64,000 bases of DNA, taken from positions 22,579 through 86,578 of the forward strand of contig NZ_JAUYRO010000019.1 of NCBI RefSeq assembly GCF_030696805.1, read 5' to 3'. Each line of letters opens with the position of its first letter. Position 1 is the stretch's first letter. The notes under the pieces were generated by a model. That model was given only the letters and a program-made list of their open reading frames with translations. It did no database searches and had not been told where the DNA came from. Source of the stretch: Methyloversatilis sp. (lineage in GTDB: Bacteria > Pseudomonadota > Gammaproteobacteria > Burkholderiales > Rhodocyclaceae). The position numbers and the translations under genes are program-made. Positions 10,444-19,950 of this stretch are shown here, piece after piece.

Positions 10444-11255
10444 CAGGCACGTCGCCGGGCTGCGACGGCGATCAGGCCCAGCCCACCCAGCAGCATCCAC
10501 CAGGTCGCAGGTTCGGGTACCGGCAGCGGCTGGGTCAGGCTGAGCAGGTTTTCGGTCGGCACGAGCGTCCAGTCGGCAGCGCCTTCACGCGACCAGCGCA
10601 GGTCGACGACGCCGGCCTCAAGCCGGTTGTAGGCACCAAGCTGGAAGCGATACAGGCCGACGTCGAGCAGGATGTCCTGCTCGAAGCCGAGCCGGTCGCG
10701 GGGATTCACGCCGTCCTTGGCCAGCGACAGCACCGCGCCGTCTGCACCGTACAGGTTGAAGAAGAATCCGTCGTCATACAGCACGCCGAAGTTGTAGAGA
10801 CTTTTTTCGGTGATGCGGATGTAGCCATCGAAGCGCGACAGCCAGTTGGTCTGTGGCGCGCTCAGCGGCAGCGGCAATGCGCTGCCCCACTGAGACGAAT
10901 ACATCGCGTTGTAAAGCGTATTGCCGAAATTCACCTGGCTCGCGATGCCGGTCCAGCGCTCGATGACACCGGACTGGCCCTGCGGCTGGTCGATCAGCGC
11001 ATGCCAGTCGGCGATGCCCCAGATGCCGGTGCCCCAGGCAAAGTCGGATATCGGTTGTCCACTGCCGTAGGTGAGTGTGGCTTCATCCCACAGCACGGTG
11101 CTGCCCTGCCAGTTGTCATCGATTTTGACGAACAGCGCATCCGAGCCGCCACCGGTGCCATAACTTCCGGGCAGTGCAGGGGCCAGGTCGACGGCGAAGG
11201 CGGCAAGCGGTGCCGCCAAGGCCGTCGCCAGCAATGACGAGAGTGATTTTTTCAT
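10443..11255 (-). CDS. PEP-CTERM sorting-domain protein with PA14-like region
   Basis: Exported protein, 270 aa, with a Sec signal peptide (MKKSLSSLLATALAAPLAAFA) and a C-terminal PEP-CTERM signal: VPEPATWW, a hydrophobic stretch, then AARRRA. That signal is recognised by exosortase (EpsH/XrtA). Residues ~125-225 (YIRITEKSLYNFGVLYDDG onward, with a second block around GLYRFQLGAYN) resemble PA14 carbohydrate-binding domains. It is the first gene of the pga-like operon, coupled to pgaD by a TGATG overlap, so it probably acts with the secreted polysaccharide. No exosortase gene is in the window. The function is inferred. Confidence 0.85.
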   Translation of the reverse strand: MKKSLSSLLATALAAPLAAFAVDLAPALPGSYGTGGGSDALFVKIDDNWQGSTVLWDEATLTYGSGQPISDFAWGTGIWGIADWHALIDQPQGQSGVIERWTGIASQVNFGNTLYNAMYSSQWGSALPLPLSAPQTNWLSRFDGYIRITEKSLYNFGVLYDDGFFFNLYGADGAVLSLAKDGVNPRDRLGFEQDILLDVGLYRFQLGAYNRLEAGVVDLRWSREGAADWTLVPTENLLSLTQPLPVPEPATWWMLLGGLGLIAVAARRRA

Positions 11256-11643
11256 GACTGTAGTGTCCGGATTGGGCGAAGTCCTGCAGCATCGGACGCG
11301 TGCGTTACTGCGCCATGACTGCGTTTCAGACCGATTATGTAATACAACTTAAGTTATGTGTCTGCCGGAAGGCAGGACACCCGTCACACCCGTCGTCGTG
11401 CAGGTCTGCGGGAATGCCAACTATTGTTACAACGGGCCTTCCGTTCAGGGTGCAGGCGCAGTTGTCCGGCGCGGCAGCGCATGCTCGCACAACACCTTCG
11501 AGCACTGGCCTTGCCCGTTCGGCGTTGCAGCGACGCTGCCGCTATACTTCGCCGCGATTTATGCGTACCCGGCGCATTCAGGCGCCGGGCAGGCCGGAAT
11601 GTCCGCGCCAATTCACCGTTCAACATCGAGTGACCGTGACACC
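11256..11643. other. Divergent intergenic region between the pga operon and serC
   Basis: 388 bases without a convincing gene. It must hold promoters for both directions. An AT-rich patch lies at 11333-11358. A TATACT hexamer at 11543-11548 could be a -10 for serC, but no good -35 is at the right distance. A perfect 8-bp stem-loop (CCCGGCGC/GCGCCGGG, 6-base loop) at 11568-11589 falls in the presumed serC leader; it has no U tract and no riboswitch fold was recognised. Confidence 0.5.
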
Positions 11644-12810
11644 ATGACTGCCGAGAAGCCCCTGATCCGCCCGTTGCGGCCCTCGTTTTCCTCCGGGCCT
11701 TGCGTGAAGCGTCCTGGCTGGACACTGGCGGCGCTGGGCGATGCGTTCATCGGGCGTTCGCACCGCGCACCGCACGGCCTCGCCAAACTTAAAGAAGTCA
11801 TCGACCTCAGCCGCGCGGTGCTCGGCGTGCCGGACGACTACCGGATCGCCATCGTGCCCGGTTCGGATACCGGCGCGGTCGAAATGGCTTTGTGGTCGCT
11901 GCTCGGCGATCGCATAGTCGATTGTCTGGCGTGGGAAACCTTCGGCCAGAGCTGGGTGACGGACGTCGACAGCGTGTTGAAACTGGCCGGCGCCCGTACG
12001 TTTGTCGCACCGTTCGGCAGCCTGCCCGACCTGAACGCCGTCAGCTGGGATCACGATGTCGTGTTCACGTGGAATGGCACGAGCGGTGGCGTGCGCGTAC
12101 CCGATGGCGACTGGATTGCCGACGACCGCAGCGGCCTGTCGATCTGCGACGCCACGTCGGCCGCCTTTGCGATGGAGCTGCCGTGGCCGAAGCTCGACGT
12201 GACAACGTGGTCGTGGCAGAAGGTGCTGGGTGGCGAAGCCGCGCACGGCATGATCGTGCTCAGCCCGCGCGCAGTCGAGCGACTTGAACGTCACGCGCCG
12301 TCGTGGCCGGTGCCCAAGCTGTTCCGCATGACCAACAAGGCGGGCCTGATCGAAGACCTGTTTGCCGGCAGCACGATCAATACGCCGTCGATGCTGTGTG
12401 TCGAAGATCAGATCGATGCGCTGCGCTGGGCGGCGTCCGTCGGCGGTCTGCCGGGTCTGATTGCGCGCAGCATGGCCAGCTTCGACGTGCTGGCGCGCTG
12501 GATCGATGGCAGTCACTGGGCGGCTTTCCTTGCCGAGGATCCGGTGACCCGCTCGAATACCTCGGTCTGCATGAAGATTGTTGATCCTTGGTTCACCATG
12601 CAGCCGCCAGCCACGCAGTGGGCGCGGGTGCGCCGCATGTGCGCGCTGCTCGAACAGGAAGAGGCCGCCTTCGACGTTGCGGCCTACCGCGATGCGCCAC
12701 CGGGCTTCCGCATCTGGTGCGGCGCCACGGTCGACGCTGCGGATGTCGCCGCCCTGACGCCCTGGCTGGACTGGGCCTATGAAACCGTGAAGCAGGAATC
12801 CTCCGAATGA
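11644..12810 (+). CDS. serC: Phosphoserine aminotransferase (second SerC type)
   Basis: PLP enzyme of serine biosynthesis converting 3-phosphohydroxypyruvate and glutamate to phosphoserine, 388 aa. It is the divergent SerC type common in alphaproteobacteria and methanogens rather than the E. coli type: it begins RPSFSSGPCVKRPGW, has VPGSDTGAVEMALW, and the PLP Lys is in WSWQKVLGG (Lys193). A longer open frame begins at 11356, but homology starts at MTAEKPL, so 11644 was chosen. Its stop overlaps the serB start as ATGA, so the two successive pathway enzymes are coupled. Confidence 0.93.
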   Translation: MTAEKPLIRPLRPSFSSGPCVKRPGWTLAALGDAFIGRSHRAPHGLAKLKEVIDLSRAVLGVPDDYRIAIVPGSDTGAVEMALWSLLGDRIVDCLAWETFGQSWVTDVDSVLKLAGARTFVAPFGSLPDLNAVSWDHDVVFTWNGTSGGVRVPDGDWIADDRSGLSICDATSAAFAMELPWPKLDVTTWSWQKVLGGEAAHGMIVLSPRAVERLERHAPSWPVPKLFRMTNKAGLIEDLFAGSTINTPSMLCVEDQIDALRWAASVGGLPGLIARSMASFDVLARWIDGSHWAAFLAEDPVTRSNTSVCMKIVDPWFTMQPPATQWARVRRMCALLEQEEAAFDVAAYRDAPPGFRIWCGATVDAADVAALTPWLDWAYETVKQESSE

Positions 12811-13484
12811 ACCGCGCCATCCTGTTCGACTGTGACAGCACGCTGTCGACGATAGAAGGCATCGACGTGCTGGCCGAGCAGGCCGGTGTGGTCGATCAGG
12901 TCGTGCCGCTGACCACCGCGGCGATGGACGGCCGACTGAAGCTCGAAGACGCCTACGCGGCGCGGCTGGACCTGATCCGGCCGGACGCTGCGGCCATCGA
13001 GGCGCTCGGCCAGCGCTACATCGATACGCGGGTGGAGGGGGCGTGCAAGGCGGTGGCCGCACTTCGTGCGTTGGGCTGGCAGGTGCATGTGGTCAGTGGT
13101 GGCATCCGTCAGGCGGTGCTGGCGCTGGCGCGCCACCTTGGCGTGCCGGATGAGCGGGTGCATGCGGTCGACCTGCAGTTCGACGACGCCGGTGCATACG
13201 CCGGTTTCGATCGCTCATCGCCGCTGGCGCGCAGCGGCGGCAAGGCCGATGTGTGCCGGGCGGTGCTGGGCGAGGTAGACAGCGTCGTCATGGTGGGTGA
13301 CGGCATCACCGATCTGGAAGCTGGCGACGCCGGCGCGACGGTGATCGGCTTCGGCGGTGTCGTGCGACGCGACATCGTGGCGCGCCGCGCGCATCACTTC
13401 ATCGAGCGTGCCGACCTGCGGGAAGTCGTGAAGCTGGTCGCCACGCCGGAAGAATTCGACCGCGTCGACCTGCTGCTGCGCTGA
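12807..13484 (+). CDS. serB: Phosphoserine phosphatase
   Basis: HAD-superfamily phosphatase for the last step of serine biosynthesis, 225 aa. Motif I is FDCDSTLS with the nucleophile and acid/base aspartates (residues 8 and 10), motif II is the Ser of VVSGG, and motif III is MVGDGITDLEAG. It is the short SerB form without an N-terminal ACT domain, so it lacks that regulatory module. The ATGA overlap with serC argues for a serC-serB operon. A related HAD phosphatase is possible but unlikely in this context. Confidence 0.92.
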   Translation: MNRAILFDCDSTLSTIEGIDVLAEQAGVVDQVVPLTTAAMDGRLKLEDAYAARLDLIRPDAAAIEALGQRYIDTRVEGACKAVAALRALGWQVHVVSGGIRQAVLALARHLGVPDERVHAVDLQFDDAGAYAGFDRSSPLARSGGKADVCRAVLGEVDSVVMVGDGITDLEAGDAGATVIGFGGVVRRDIVARRAHHFIERADLREVVKLVATPEEFDRVDLLLR

Positions 13485-13487
13485 CCG

Positions 13488-13940
13488 TCAGCGCGCTACG
13501 CCGGTGCGGCGCAGCGGTCCGAAGCAGTGTTTAAGCTCCGGCGCCACGCACACGACGTGCTGGTCACCTTCCGGGTTGAATTTTACGTACACGGTGTAAA
13601 GCTTGTTCGTGTCGTCTTCCTTCGAGCCGGCACAGTCGGTGCCGCCGTGGTCCTTCAGGATGGTCGCCTCCAGCTTGTAGAAGCCCGTGTCCGAACCTTT
13701 CGGATCGAACACATAGGCCATTTCGCTGCGCTCTTCGCCGCTCTGCACCGAACCGCTGCCATCGACGCGGTACTCGTAGGTTTCGCTGCACTGCGCCGGA
13801 TCGGTCCAGCTCCATGCGCCGGTGAGCTGCGGCACGGGCGATGCGGCGCGCTCGGCATCGGCCGGGACGGCCTGCGCGGTCTGTGCGGCAAACAGGCTCA
13901 GGGACAGCAGACAGGCGCACTTCAGGGAAGGTGAGGGCAT
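13488..13940 (-). CDS. Small secreted protein of unknown function
   Basis: 150 aa from the ATG at 13940, which opens a signal peptide (MPSPSLKCACLLSLSLFAAQTAQA). The mature part contains at least five Cys (DPAQCSETYEY, DCAGS, VVCVAPELKHC), suggesting disulfides in the periplasm or outside the cell. The middle looks like short beta strands. No family was recognised. It converges on serB with only 3 bases between the stops, and is divergent from the HEXXH gene. Confidence 0.7.
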   Translation of the reverse strand: MPSPSLKCACLLSLSLFAAQTAQAVPADAERAASPVPQLTGAWSWTDPAQCSETYEYRVDGSGSVQSGEERSEMAYVFDPKGSDTGFYKLEATILKDHGGTDCAGSKEDDTNKLYTVYVKFNPEGDQHVVCVAPELKHCFGPLRRTGVAR

Positions 13941-14143
13941 GGCGGACTCCGTGCGGGGGCGTAAGGGTGATCGGCTGGATGACGCATTGTCGCCATCGCT
14001 GCGTTTTCCGACACGGGCGCCGTGCCCGAGTTCTTCCGGAACGGAACGATTTCGCGCGGCGATGTCGAAATGCCCGGATATCTTTCCAGACATTGCGCTG
14101 ATTGCCCGGACCGGGCGCCCAACGCGCCTCGAAGGACTTTGAC

Positions 14144-14695
14144 ATGGTCGACAGCGCAATCATTGCCCACCTGTTCAGCGTGGCGGCAGCCCTGTCGGGT
14201 TACCCGGCGATAGCCGAACCGGATCGACCGCTGCTGAGGCTGATGACGCCCGCGGCTCTGGTCGAAGAAGTTTGCCCGGATGCGCCGTCGGACTGCGAAG
14301 AGCTGGTTGCGCTGTACGACCGCGAACGCCATCAGGTGCTGATGCGCTCGGATCTCGACCTGCAGGACGCGGCCGACAACTCCTTCCTGGTGCACGAGTT
14401 TGTCCATGTGCTCGAAGCGCGCCTCAAGGGGGCAGCTTATCAGCAGGACTGCATGGCCACGCTGCGTTCCGAGCGTGAAGCCTACCGCGTGCAGAACATC
14501 TATCTGGACCGCGAGGGGCGCCCGGAACGGCATGGCGGCATGCTTGCCCACCGTGTGTGTGCGGCGGATCAGCCGGGCGGCAGCGGCACCATGAAGCTCG
14601 AAATGGCACCCGCCGGCCCGCGTGATGAACAGGCGCTCGAAGCCTTCATGCAGGACCTGAGCCGGCGCGACGCGTCACCGGCGCAGCGCCGGTGA
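14144..14695 (+). CDS. Putative zinc metallopeptidase with HEFVH motif
   Basis: 183 aa. The start ATG is preceded by AAGGA at a good distance. The hydrophobic N-terminus (VDSAIIAHLFSVAAALSGYPAIA) may be a weak signal peptide. The motif HEFVHVLEARL near residues 85-95 matches the HEXXH zinc site of gluzincin-type peptidases; a downstream Glu-rich helix (RSEREAYRVQN) could supply the third ligand. Three Cys in the mature part (VCPDAPSDC, QDCMA) suggest an extracytoplasmic protein. No close family was recognised and the substrate is unknown. Confidence 0.65.
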   Translation: MVDSAIIAHLFSVAAALSGYPAIAEPDRPLLRLMTPAALVEEVCPDAPSDCEELVALYDRERHQVLMRSDLDLQDAADNSFLVHEFVHVLEARLKGAAYQQDCMATLRSEREAYRVQNIYLDREGRPERHGGMLAHRVCAADQPGGSGTMKLEMAPAGPRDEQALEAFMQDLSRRDASPAQRR

Positions 14696-14711
14696 CGGTC
14701 GACCGGCGGCG

Positions 14712-17700
14712 TCACAGCAGTACGCGCTCGATGCCGCCGTTGTTGGCCTGCTCGATGTAGCGTTCGGCCCAGTCGCCACCGAGCAGGTGGCGCGCCATTT
14801 CGACCACGATGTAATCGGCCTGCGTCGCGCTGTCGTTGTCGTAGCGTGACAGGCCCTGCAGGCAGGACGGACACGACGTCAGCACTTTCACTTCGCCGGT
14901 GTAGCCGTCGGCGCGCAGCGCGCCCGCACCCTTGCGCATTTCTTCTTCCTTGCGGAAGCGCACCTGGGTGGAAATGTCCGGCCGGCTGACGGCCAGCGTG
15001 CCGCTCTCGCCGCAGCAGCGCTCGTTCAGCGCGACCTTGGAACCGTCCGCCGTGCCGATCAGCTGATTGACCACCTTGAGCGGCGCGTGGGTCTTCATCG
15101 GCGTGTGGCAGGGGTCGTGATACATATAGCGCACGCCTTCGACGCCCTCGAGCTTGATGCCCTTTTCCATCAGGTACTCGTGGATGTCGAGCAGCCGGCA
15201 GCCGGGGAAGATCTTGTCGAATTCGTACTTCTGCAGCTGGTCCATGCAGGTGCCGCAGGACACGATGACCGTCTTGATGTCGAGGTAATTCAGCGTGTTG
15301 GCCACGCGGTGGAACAGCACTCGGTTCGACGTGCTGATCTGCTGGCCCTTTTCGGCTTCGCCGCCGGCCGTCTGCGGGTAACCGCAGCACAGATAGCCTG
15401 GCGGCAGCACGGTCTGCGCACCGACGTGGTACAGCATGGCCTGCGTGGCCAGACCAACCTGCGAAAACAGCCGTTCCGAACCGCAGCCCGGGAAGTAGAA
15501 CACCGCTTCCTGCTCTTCCGACGCGCGCTTCGGATTGCGGATGACCGGCACGATGGCGGCATCCTCGATGTCGAGCAGCGCGCGCGAAGTGCGTTTCGGC
15601 AACTTGCCCGGCATCGGCTTGTTGATGAAGTGGATCACCTGCGCCTTGATGGGCGGTCGGCCGAGCGTCGGCGGCGGGTTCTTCGTCTGCCGGTCGATCA
15701 GGCCGAGTGCCTTGCCAACCGCATGGCCGAGCCGCTGTGCCTTGTAGCCCACGCCCATCATCGCCACGCGCAGCGCCTTGATGGTGGCCGGGTCGGTCGC
15801 ATTCAGGAAGGCCATCGACGCCGCCGTACCCGGATTGAACTTGCGCTTGCCCTGCTTGCGCAAGGCGTTGCGCATGGCGATCGACACGTCGCCGAAATCG
15901 ATGTCGACCGGACAGGGGTTGGCGCACTTGTGGCACACCGTGCAATGGTCGGCGACGTCGCTGAATTCGTCGAAGTGGCGCAGCGACACGCCGCGCCGCG
16001 TCTGTTCTTCGTACAGGAAGGCCTCGATCAGCAGCGACGTGGCGAGGATCTTGTTGCGAGGTGAGTAGAGCAGATTGGCGCGCGGCACATGGGTCGAACA
16101 GACCGGCTTGCACTTGCCGCAACGCAGGCAGTCCTTGATCGACGTGGCGATCTGGCCGACGTCGCTCATTTCCATGATCAGCGATTCGGTGCCGAGCAGC
16201 GAGAATGACGGCGTGTAGGCGCGCGCGAGATCGCCACCGGGCAGCAGCTTGCCGGCGTTGAAATGGCCGTCCGGATCGACCCGCCGCTTGTAATCGATGA
16301 AAGGAGCGAGTTCTTCGTCGGTCAGGAATTCCAGCTTGGTGATGCCGATGCCGTGCTCGCCCGAAATGACACCGCCGAGCGAACGCGCCAGCGCCATGAT
16401 GCGGGCGACCGCCGCATTGGCTTCCTGCAGCATGTCGTAGTTGTCGGAATTCACCGGGATGTTGGTGTGAACGTTTCCGTCGCCCGCATGCATGTGCAGC
16501 GCGACAAACACCCGGCTGCGCAGCACCGCCTTCTGCTCGGCCTCGATGCGCTCGAGGGTGGGCCGGTACATCGCGCCGTCGAAAATCTCTTCCAGCAGCG
16601 GCTTGAGTTCGCGCTTCCACGACACGCGCACCGAGTAGTCCTGCAGCCGGTGGAACAGCGTCGGCGAGGCGGCGCGGTTCACCAGCGGACCGACTTCGAC
16701 ACCGAGCGAGCGGGCGACTGCCTCGGCCCGCTCCAGCGGCATGTCGAGGTTGTCGCGCAGCCACTGCCAGCGACCGCGTACCGCGGCCACCTGCTGCAGC
16801 GCCTGCGTGCGGCGGTCGCCGAGCAGCTGGTCGGCGTCGATGTTGGCGTCGCCGGCGTGCAGCGGCAGCTCGCCGCGCAGCAGCGTCACCAGCGCATCGC
16901 ACAAGCGCAGCTTGCTGGCGATCGACAGTTCGATGTTGATGTGTTCGATGCCGTCGCAGTAGTCGCCCATGCGCGGCAGCGGAATCACCACGTCTTCGTT
17001 GATCTTGAACGCGTTGGTGTGGCGCGCGATGGCTGCGGTGCGTGCGCGGTCGAGCCAGAAGGTCTTGCGCGACTCGGCAGACACCGCGATGAAGCCTTCG
17101 GCGCCGCGCTGGTTGCACAGGCGTACGACGTCCGATGCGGCGGCCATCACCGTCGTTTCGTCGTCGCCGACGATGTCGCCGATCAGCACCATCTTCGGCC
17201 GGCCGTGGCGGCGCGCCTTGGTGGCGTAGCCGACCGCGCGCACATAGCGCTCGTCCAGGTGTTCCAGGCCGGCGAGCAGCACGCGCGCGTTTCCGGCCTT
17301 GGGCAGGGCGTCGAGGTAATCCTTGATTTCGACGATGGCCGGCACCGCCTCGCGCACCTGACCGAAGAACTCGAGACAGACGGTGCGGGTGACCGGTGGG
17401 AGCTTGTGCAGTATCCAGCGCGCGCTCGTGATCAGACCGTCGCAACCTTCCTTCTGCACGCCGGGCAGGCCGGACAGGAACTTGTCGGTGACGTCTTTGC
17501 CCAGACCTTCCTTGCGAAAACGCGCGCCTGGCACTTCAAGCGTTTCGGCGTCGCCGCGCGGCGTCCTGCCATCGGCCTCGAAGTGCTGGATGGAAAAGCG
17601 CACCAGCGCCGCATCGTGGATCTTGCCGAGGTTGTGGTCGAGCCGGGTCACTTCGAGCGGAAAGCCGTCGGCATCGACCATGCGCCAGCTCGCCAGATTG

Positions 17701-18653
17701 TCGAGCGCTGTGCCCCACAACACGGCCTTCTTGCCACCGGCATTGGTCGCGATGTTGCCGCCGATGCACGAGGCGTCGGCTGACGTCGGATCACAGGCGA
17801 ACACCAGTCCGGCGTGCTCCGCCGCATCCATCACTCGCCGCGTCACCACGCCGGCACCGGTGCGGATGGAGGCGTAGGGCGTTGCCAGACCGGGCAACAC
17901 GGTCGATTCAACCGGCCCGATGTCGATCAGTTTTTCGGTGTTGATGACGGCCGACGTCGCGGTCAGCGGCACGGCGCTGCCCGTGTAGCCGGTGCCGCCG
18001 CCGCGCGGGATGATGGTCAGCCCGAGTTCGATGCAGCCGCGTACCAGCGGTGCGATTTCATCCTCGGTATCCGGGTACAGCACGACCATCGGGTATTCGA
18101 CCCGCCAGTCGGTGGCGTCGGTCACGTGCGACACGCGCGCCAGGCCGTCGAAGGCGATGTTCGTTTCGCGCGTGTGGCGGCCGAGCACCTTGACGATGCG
18201 CCGGCGCATCGCGCGCACGGTGGCGAAGTGGGCAGCGAAGGCGTCTACCGCTGCGCGCGCGCCGAGCAGCAACTCGCCGACCTTGCGGTCGCGTTCCAGC
18301 GCTGCCGCATCACCGCTGCGCTGGCGGCGCTGCTCGATTTCGCCCAGTCGATGGTGCATCGCACCGACCAGCGCGGCCTGCCGCTTCGGATTGTCGAGCA
18401 GGTCGTCTTCGAGGTAGGGATTGCGCTGCACGACCCAGATGTCGCCCAGGACTTCGTACAACATGCGCGCCGAGCGGCCGGTCAGACGTTCGCCGCGCAG
18501 GCTGGCGAGTATGTCCCACAGCGGCGCACCGAGCAGCCGGATCACGATTTCGCGATCGGACAGCGACGTGTAGTTGTACGGTATTTCGCGCAGTCGGGTA
18601 GGTTCGCGCGAAACTTGCAAATCGATGAGCGCGGTAGCGGATTCCATCAACAA
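14712..18653 (-). CDS. Large FAD-linked oxidase / Fe-S oxidoreductase (glycolate or D-lactate dehydrogenase-like, DUF3683 N-terminus)
   Basis: 1313 aa fusion of modules that are separate subunits in GlcD/GlcF-type enzymes. An N-terminal DUF3683-like region (~1-180) is followed by a PCMH FAD-binding domain ([27 protein letters not shown], ~205-245) and an FAD-oxidase C domain with the metal-site motif [10 protein letters not shown]. Two 4Fe-4S motifs follow ([11 protein letters not shown] near 840, [11 protein letters not shown] near 905), then two CCG domains ([18 protein letters not shown] near 1090; ERCCGES near 1210). It probably oxidises a 2-hydroxy acid and passes electrons to quinone at the membrane. 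The substrate cannot be told from sequence. It stands alone between oppositely oriented genes. Confidence 0.88.
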   Translation of the reverse strand: MLMESATALIDLQVSREPTRLREIPYNYTSLSDREIVIRLLGAPLWDILASLRGERLTGRSARMLYEVLGDIWVVQRNPYLEDDLLDNPKRQAALVGAMHHRLGEIEQRRQRSGDAAALERDRKVGELLLGARAAVDAFAAHFATVRAMRRRIVKVLGRHTRETNIAFDGLARVSHVTDATDWRVEYPMVVLYPDTEDEIAPLVRGCIELGLTIIPRGGGTGYTGSAVPLTATSAVINTEKLIDIGPVESTVLPGLATPYASIRTGAGVVTRRVMDAAEHAGLVFACDPTSADASCIGGNIATNAGGKKAVLWGTALDNLASWRMVDADGFPLEVTRLDHNLGKIHDAALVRFSIQHFEADGRTPRGDAETLEVPGARFRKEGLGKDVTDKFLSGLPGVQKEGCDGLITSARWILHKLPPVTRTVCLEFFGQVREAVPAIVEIKDYLDALPKAGNARVLLAGLEHLDERYVRAVGYATKARRHGRPKMVLIGDIVGDDETTVMAAASDVVRLCNQRGAEGFIAVSAESRKTFWLDRARTAAIARHTNAFKINEDVVIPLPRMGDYCDGIEHINIELSIASKLRLCDALVTLLRGELPLHAGDANIDADQLLGDRRTQALQQVAAVRGRWQWLRDNLDMPLERAEAVARSLGVEVGPLVNRAASPTLFHRLQDYSVRVSWKRELKPLLEEIFDGAMYRPTLERIEAEQKAVLRSRVFVALHMHAGDGNVHTNIPVNSDNYDMLQEANAAVARIMALARSLGGVISGEHGIGITKLEFLTDEELAPFIDYKRRVDPDGHFNAGKLLPGGDLARAYTPSFSLLGTESLIMEMSDVGQIATSIKDCLRCGKCKPVCSTHVPRANLLYSPRNKILATSLLIEAFLYEEQTRRGVSLRHFDEFSDVADHCTVCHKCANPCPVDIDFGDVSIAMRNALRKQGKRKFNPGTAASMAFLNATDPATIKALRVAMMGVGYKAQRLGHAVGKALGLIDRQTKNPPPTLGRPPIKAQVIHFINKPMPGKLPKRTSRALLDIEDAAIVPVIRNPKRASEEQEAVFYFPGCGSERLFSQVGLATQAMLYHVGAQTVLPPGYLCCGYPQTAGGEAEKGQQISTSNRVLFHRVANTLNYLDIKTVIVSCGTCMDQLQKYEFDKIFPGCRLLDIHEYLMEKGIKLEGVEGVRYMYHDPCHTPMKTHAPLKVVNQLIGTADGSKVALNERCCGESGTLAVSRPDISTQVRFRKEEEMRKGAGALRADGYTGEVKVLTSCPSCLQGLSRYDNDSATQADYIVVEMARHLLGGDWAERYIEQANNGGIERVLL

Positions 18654-18811
18654 GCCGTGTAGAGGTTCGGGGACGCATTATACGTCCGTCGGTTGTGCAC
18701 TGCGCCAGACTGGAAACGATATGCGCCGATAACCGTCCACCGGCAGTCCGCATTCCCGCCCGCACCGGACTTTCGCCGGTTCGCCGCTTCACTTCAACTT
18801 CAGGATGTTTC

Positions 18812-19888
18812 TTGGATACCCTTACTCACGCCCTGTCCGGCGCACTGCTCGGACGCCTGATCGCCCGCCCCCCGGACCCCGCAAAACCGGGGCCGGAACC
18901 TTGGCAGATGGTGGTCGCCGGCGCAGCGGCCGCGACCTTTCCCGATCTCGATTTCGTGCTCGGCTATGTGTCGGAGCTGACCTATCTGCGCGGCCACCGC
19001 GGCGTGACGCATTCCTTTGTGCTGCTGCCGCTGTGGGGGCTGCTGATCGCCTGGCTGCTGGCGCGGGTGCCGAAAATGCGCGCGCAAGGCGTCGACTGGC
19101 GTTCCTTTTATGTCGTGGTGTGTGCCGGCATCGGCATCCACATCCTCGGCGACCTGATCACGCAGTTCGGCACGATGATCCTGGCGCCCTTCTCGGATCG
19201 TCGCTTCGGCTGGGGCACCACCTTCATCATCGATCTGCCGCTGACCGGGCTGCTGATTGCAGGTCTGGCAGCGAGCGCACTGTGGCGACGTCGCCGCGCT
19301 CCGGCCGCAATCGGGCTGGTGGCGGTGTGCGCGTGGGTCGGCGTCGGCGCAGTCGGAAAGTCGGAAGCCATCGATGCCGCGCGGCACCATGCGGTGGAGC
19401 AGGGCATCGTCGCGGTCGCGGTTGACGCGATTCCCCGCCCGGCTTCGCCTTTCAACTGGACCGCAGTGATCGACGACGGCGAGCGCTTCCATACCGCACA
19501 CATCAACACGCGGCGAACGGGAATCCTGGAGGCCGGGCCGGACGACAACCTGATCCGTCGCTTCTCGTCGCATTACCGGCCGGTGGCGATGGCGCAGTGG
19601 CAGGTGCGCGAGCGCTTTGGCAATGGCGACTACGGCGCCGTGCAGGAACAGGTGCGCGCCGTCTGGTCGGCGCCGGACTTCGCAGTATTCCGCTGGTTCG
19701 CGATGTTTCCGGTGCTCGACAGCGTCGGCGGCGCAGCGGGTGGCGCCTGCATCAGCTTTCGCGACCTGCGCTTCGAAACCCCGGGGCGCGACAACCTGCC
19801 GTTCCGCTATGGATTGTGCGAGAGCGGCTCCGGATGGGCGCTGGTCGAACGGACGATGGCGGGCTGGCGCACGTTGTCCGGTCGTTGA
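18812..19888 (+). CDS. YdjM-family membrane-bound metal-dependent hydrolase
   Basis: 358 aa. A TTG start at 18812 is proposed because it has AGGAT 7 bases upstream and gives the family N-terminus DTLTHALSGALLG; the earlier ATG at 18695 would add about 39 residues with no family resemblance. His and Asp metal-site motifs are THALSG, FPDLDF and GHRGVTHS. About five hydrophobic segments occur in the first 200 residues, with a soluble C-terminal half. The family (PF04307 type, once called LexA-binding inner membrane proteins) is thought to be hydrolytic, but its substrates are not established. Confidence 0.82.
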   Translation: MDTLTHALSGALLGRLIARPPDPAKPGPEPWQMVVAGAAAATFPDLDFVLGYVSELTYLRGHRGVTHSFVLLPLWGLLIAWLLARVPKMRAQGVDWRSFYVVVCAGIGIHILGDLITQFGTMILAPFSDRRFGWGTTFIIDLPLTGLLIAGLAASALWRRRRAPAAIGLVAVCAWVGVGAVGKSEAIDAARHHAVEQGIVAVAVDAIPRPASPFNWTAVIDDGERFHTAHINTRRTGILEAGPDDNLIRRFSSHYRPVAMAQWQVRERFGNGDYGAVQEQVRAVWSAPDFAVFRWFAMFPVLDSVGGAAGGACISFRDLRFETPGRDNLPFRYGLCESGSGWALVERTMAGWRTLSGR

Positions 19889-19891
19889 ACG

Positions 19892-19934
19892 AAAAAAAGC
19901 CGGGCCGGCAGTCGAAAGACCACCGGCCCGGCCT
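19892..19934. terminator. Bidirectional rho-independent terminator
   Basis: A 10-bp GC stem (GCCGGGCCGG at 19899-19908 with CCGGCCCGGC at 19923-19932) is flanked by an A run on the left, so a U tract forms on the minus strand. It lies between the convergent hydrolase and TonB receptor genes and can serve the receptor gene, with weaker action on the plus strand. Confidence 0.75.
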
Positions 19935-19950
19935 TCACTGGGCCGACAGC

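Noticed and set aside
11568..11589. Riboswitch or attenuator in the serC leader
   Set aside because: Only one simple stem-loop without conserved aptamer features or U tract.
14569..17445. 958-codon open frame on the minus strand
   Set aside because: It is another phase of the FAD/Fe-S oxidoreductase gene with Arg/Ala-rich low-complexity content.
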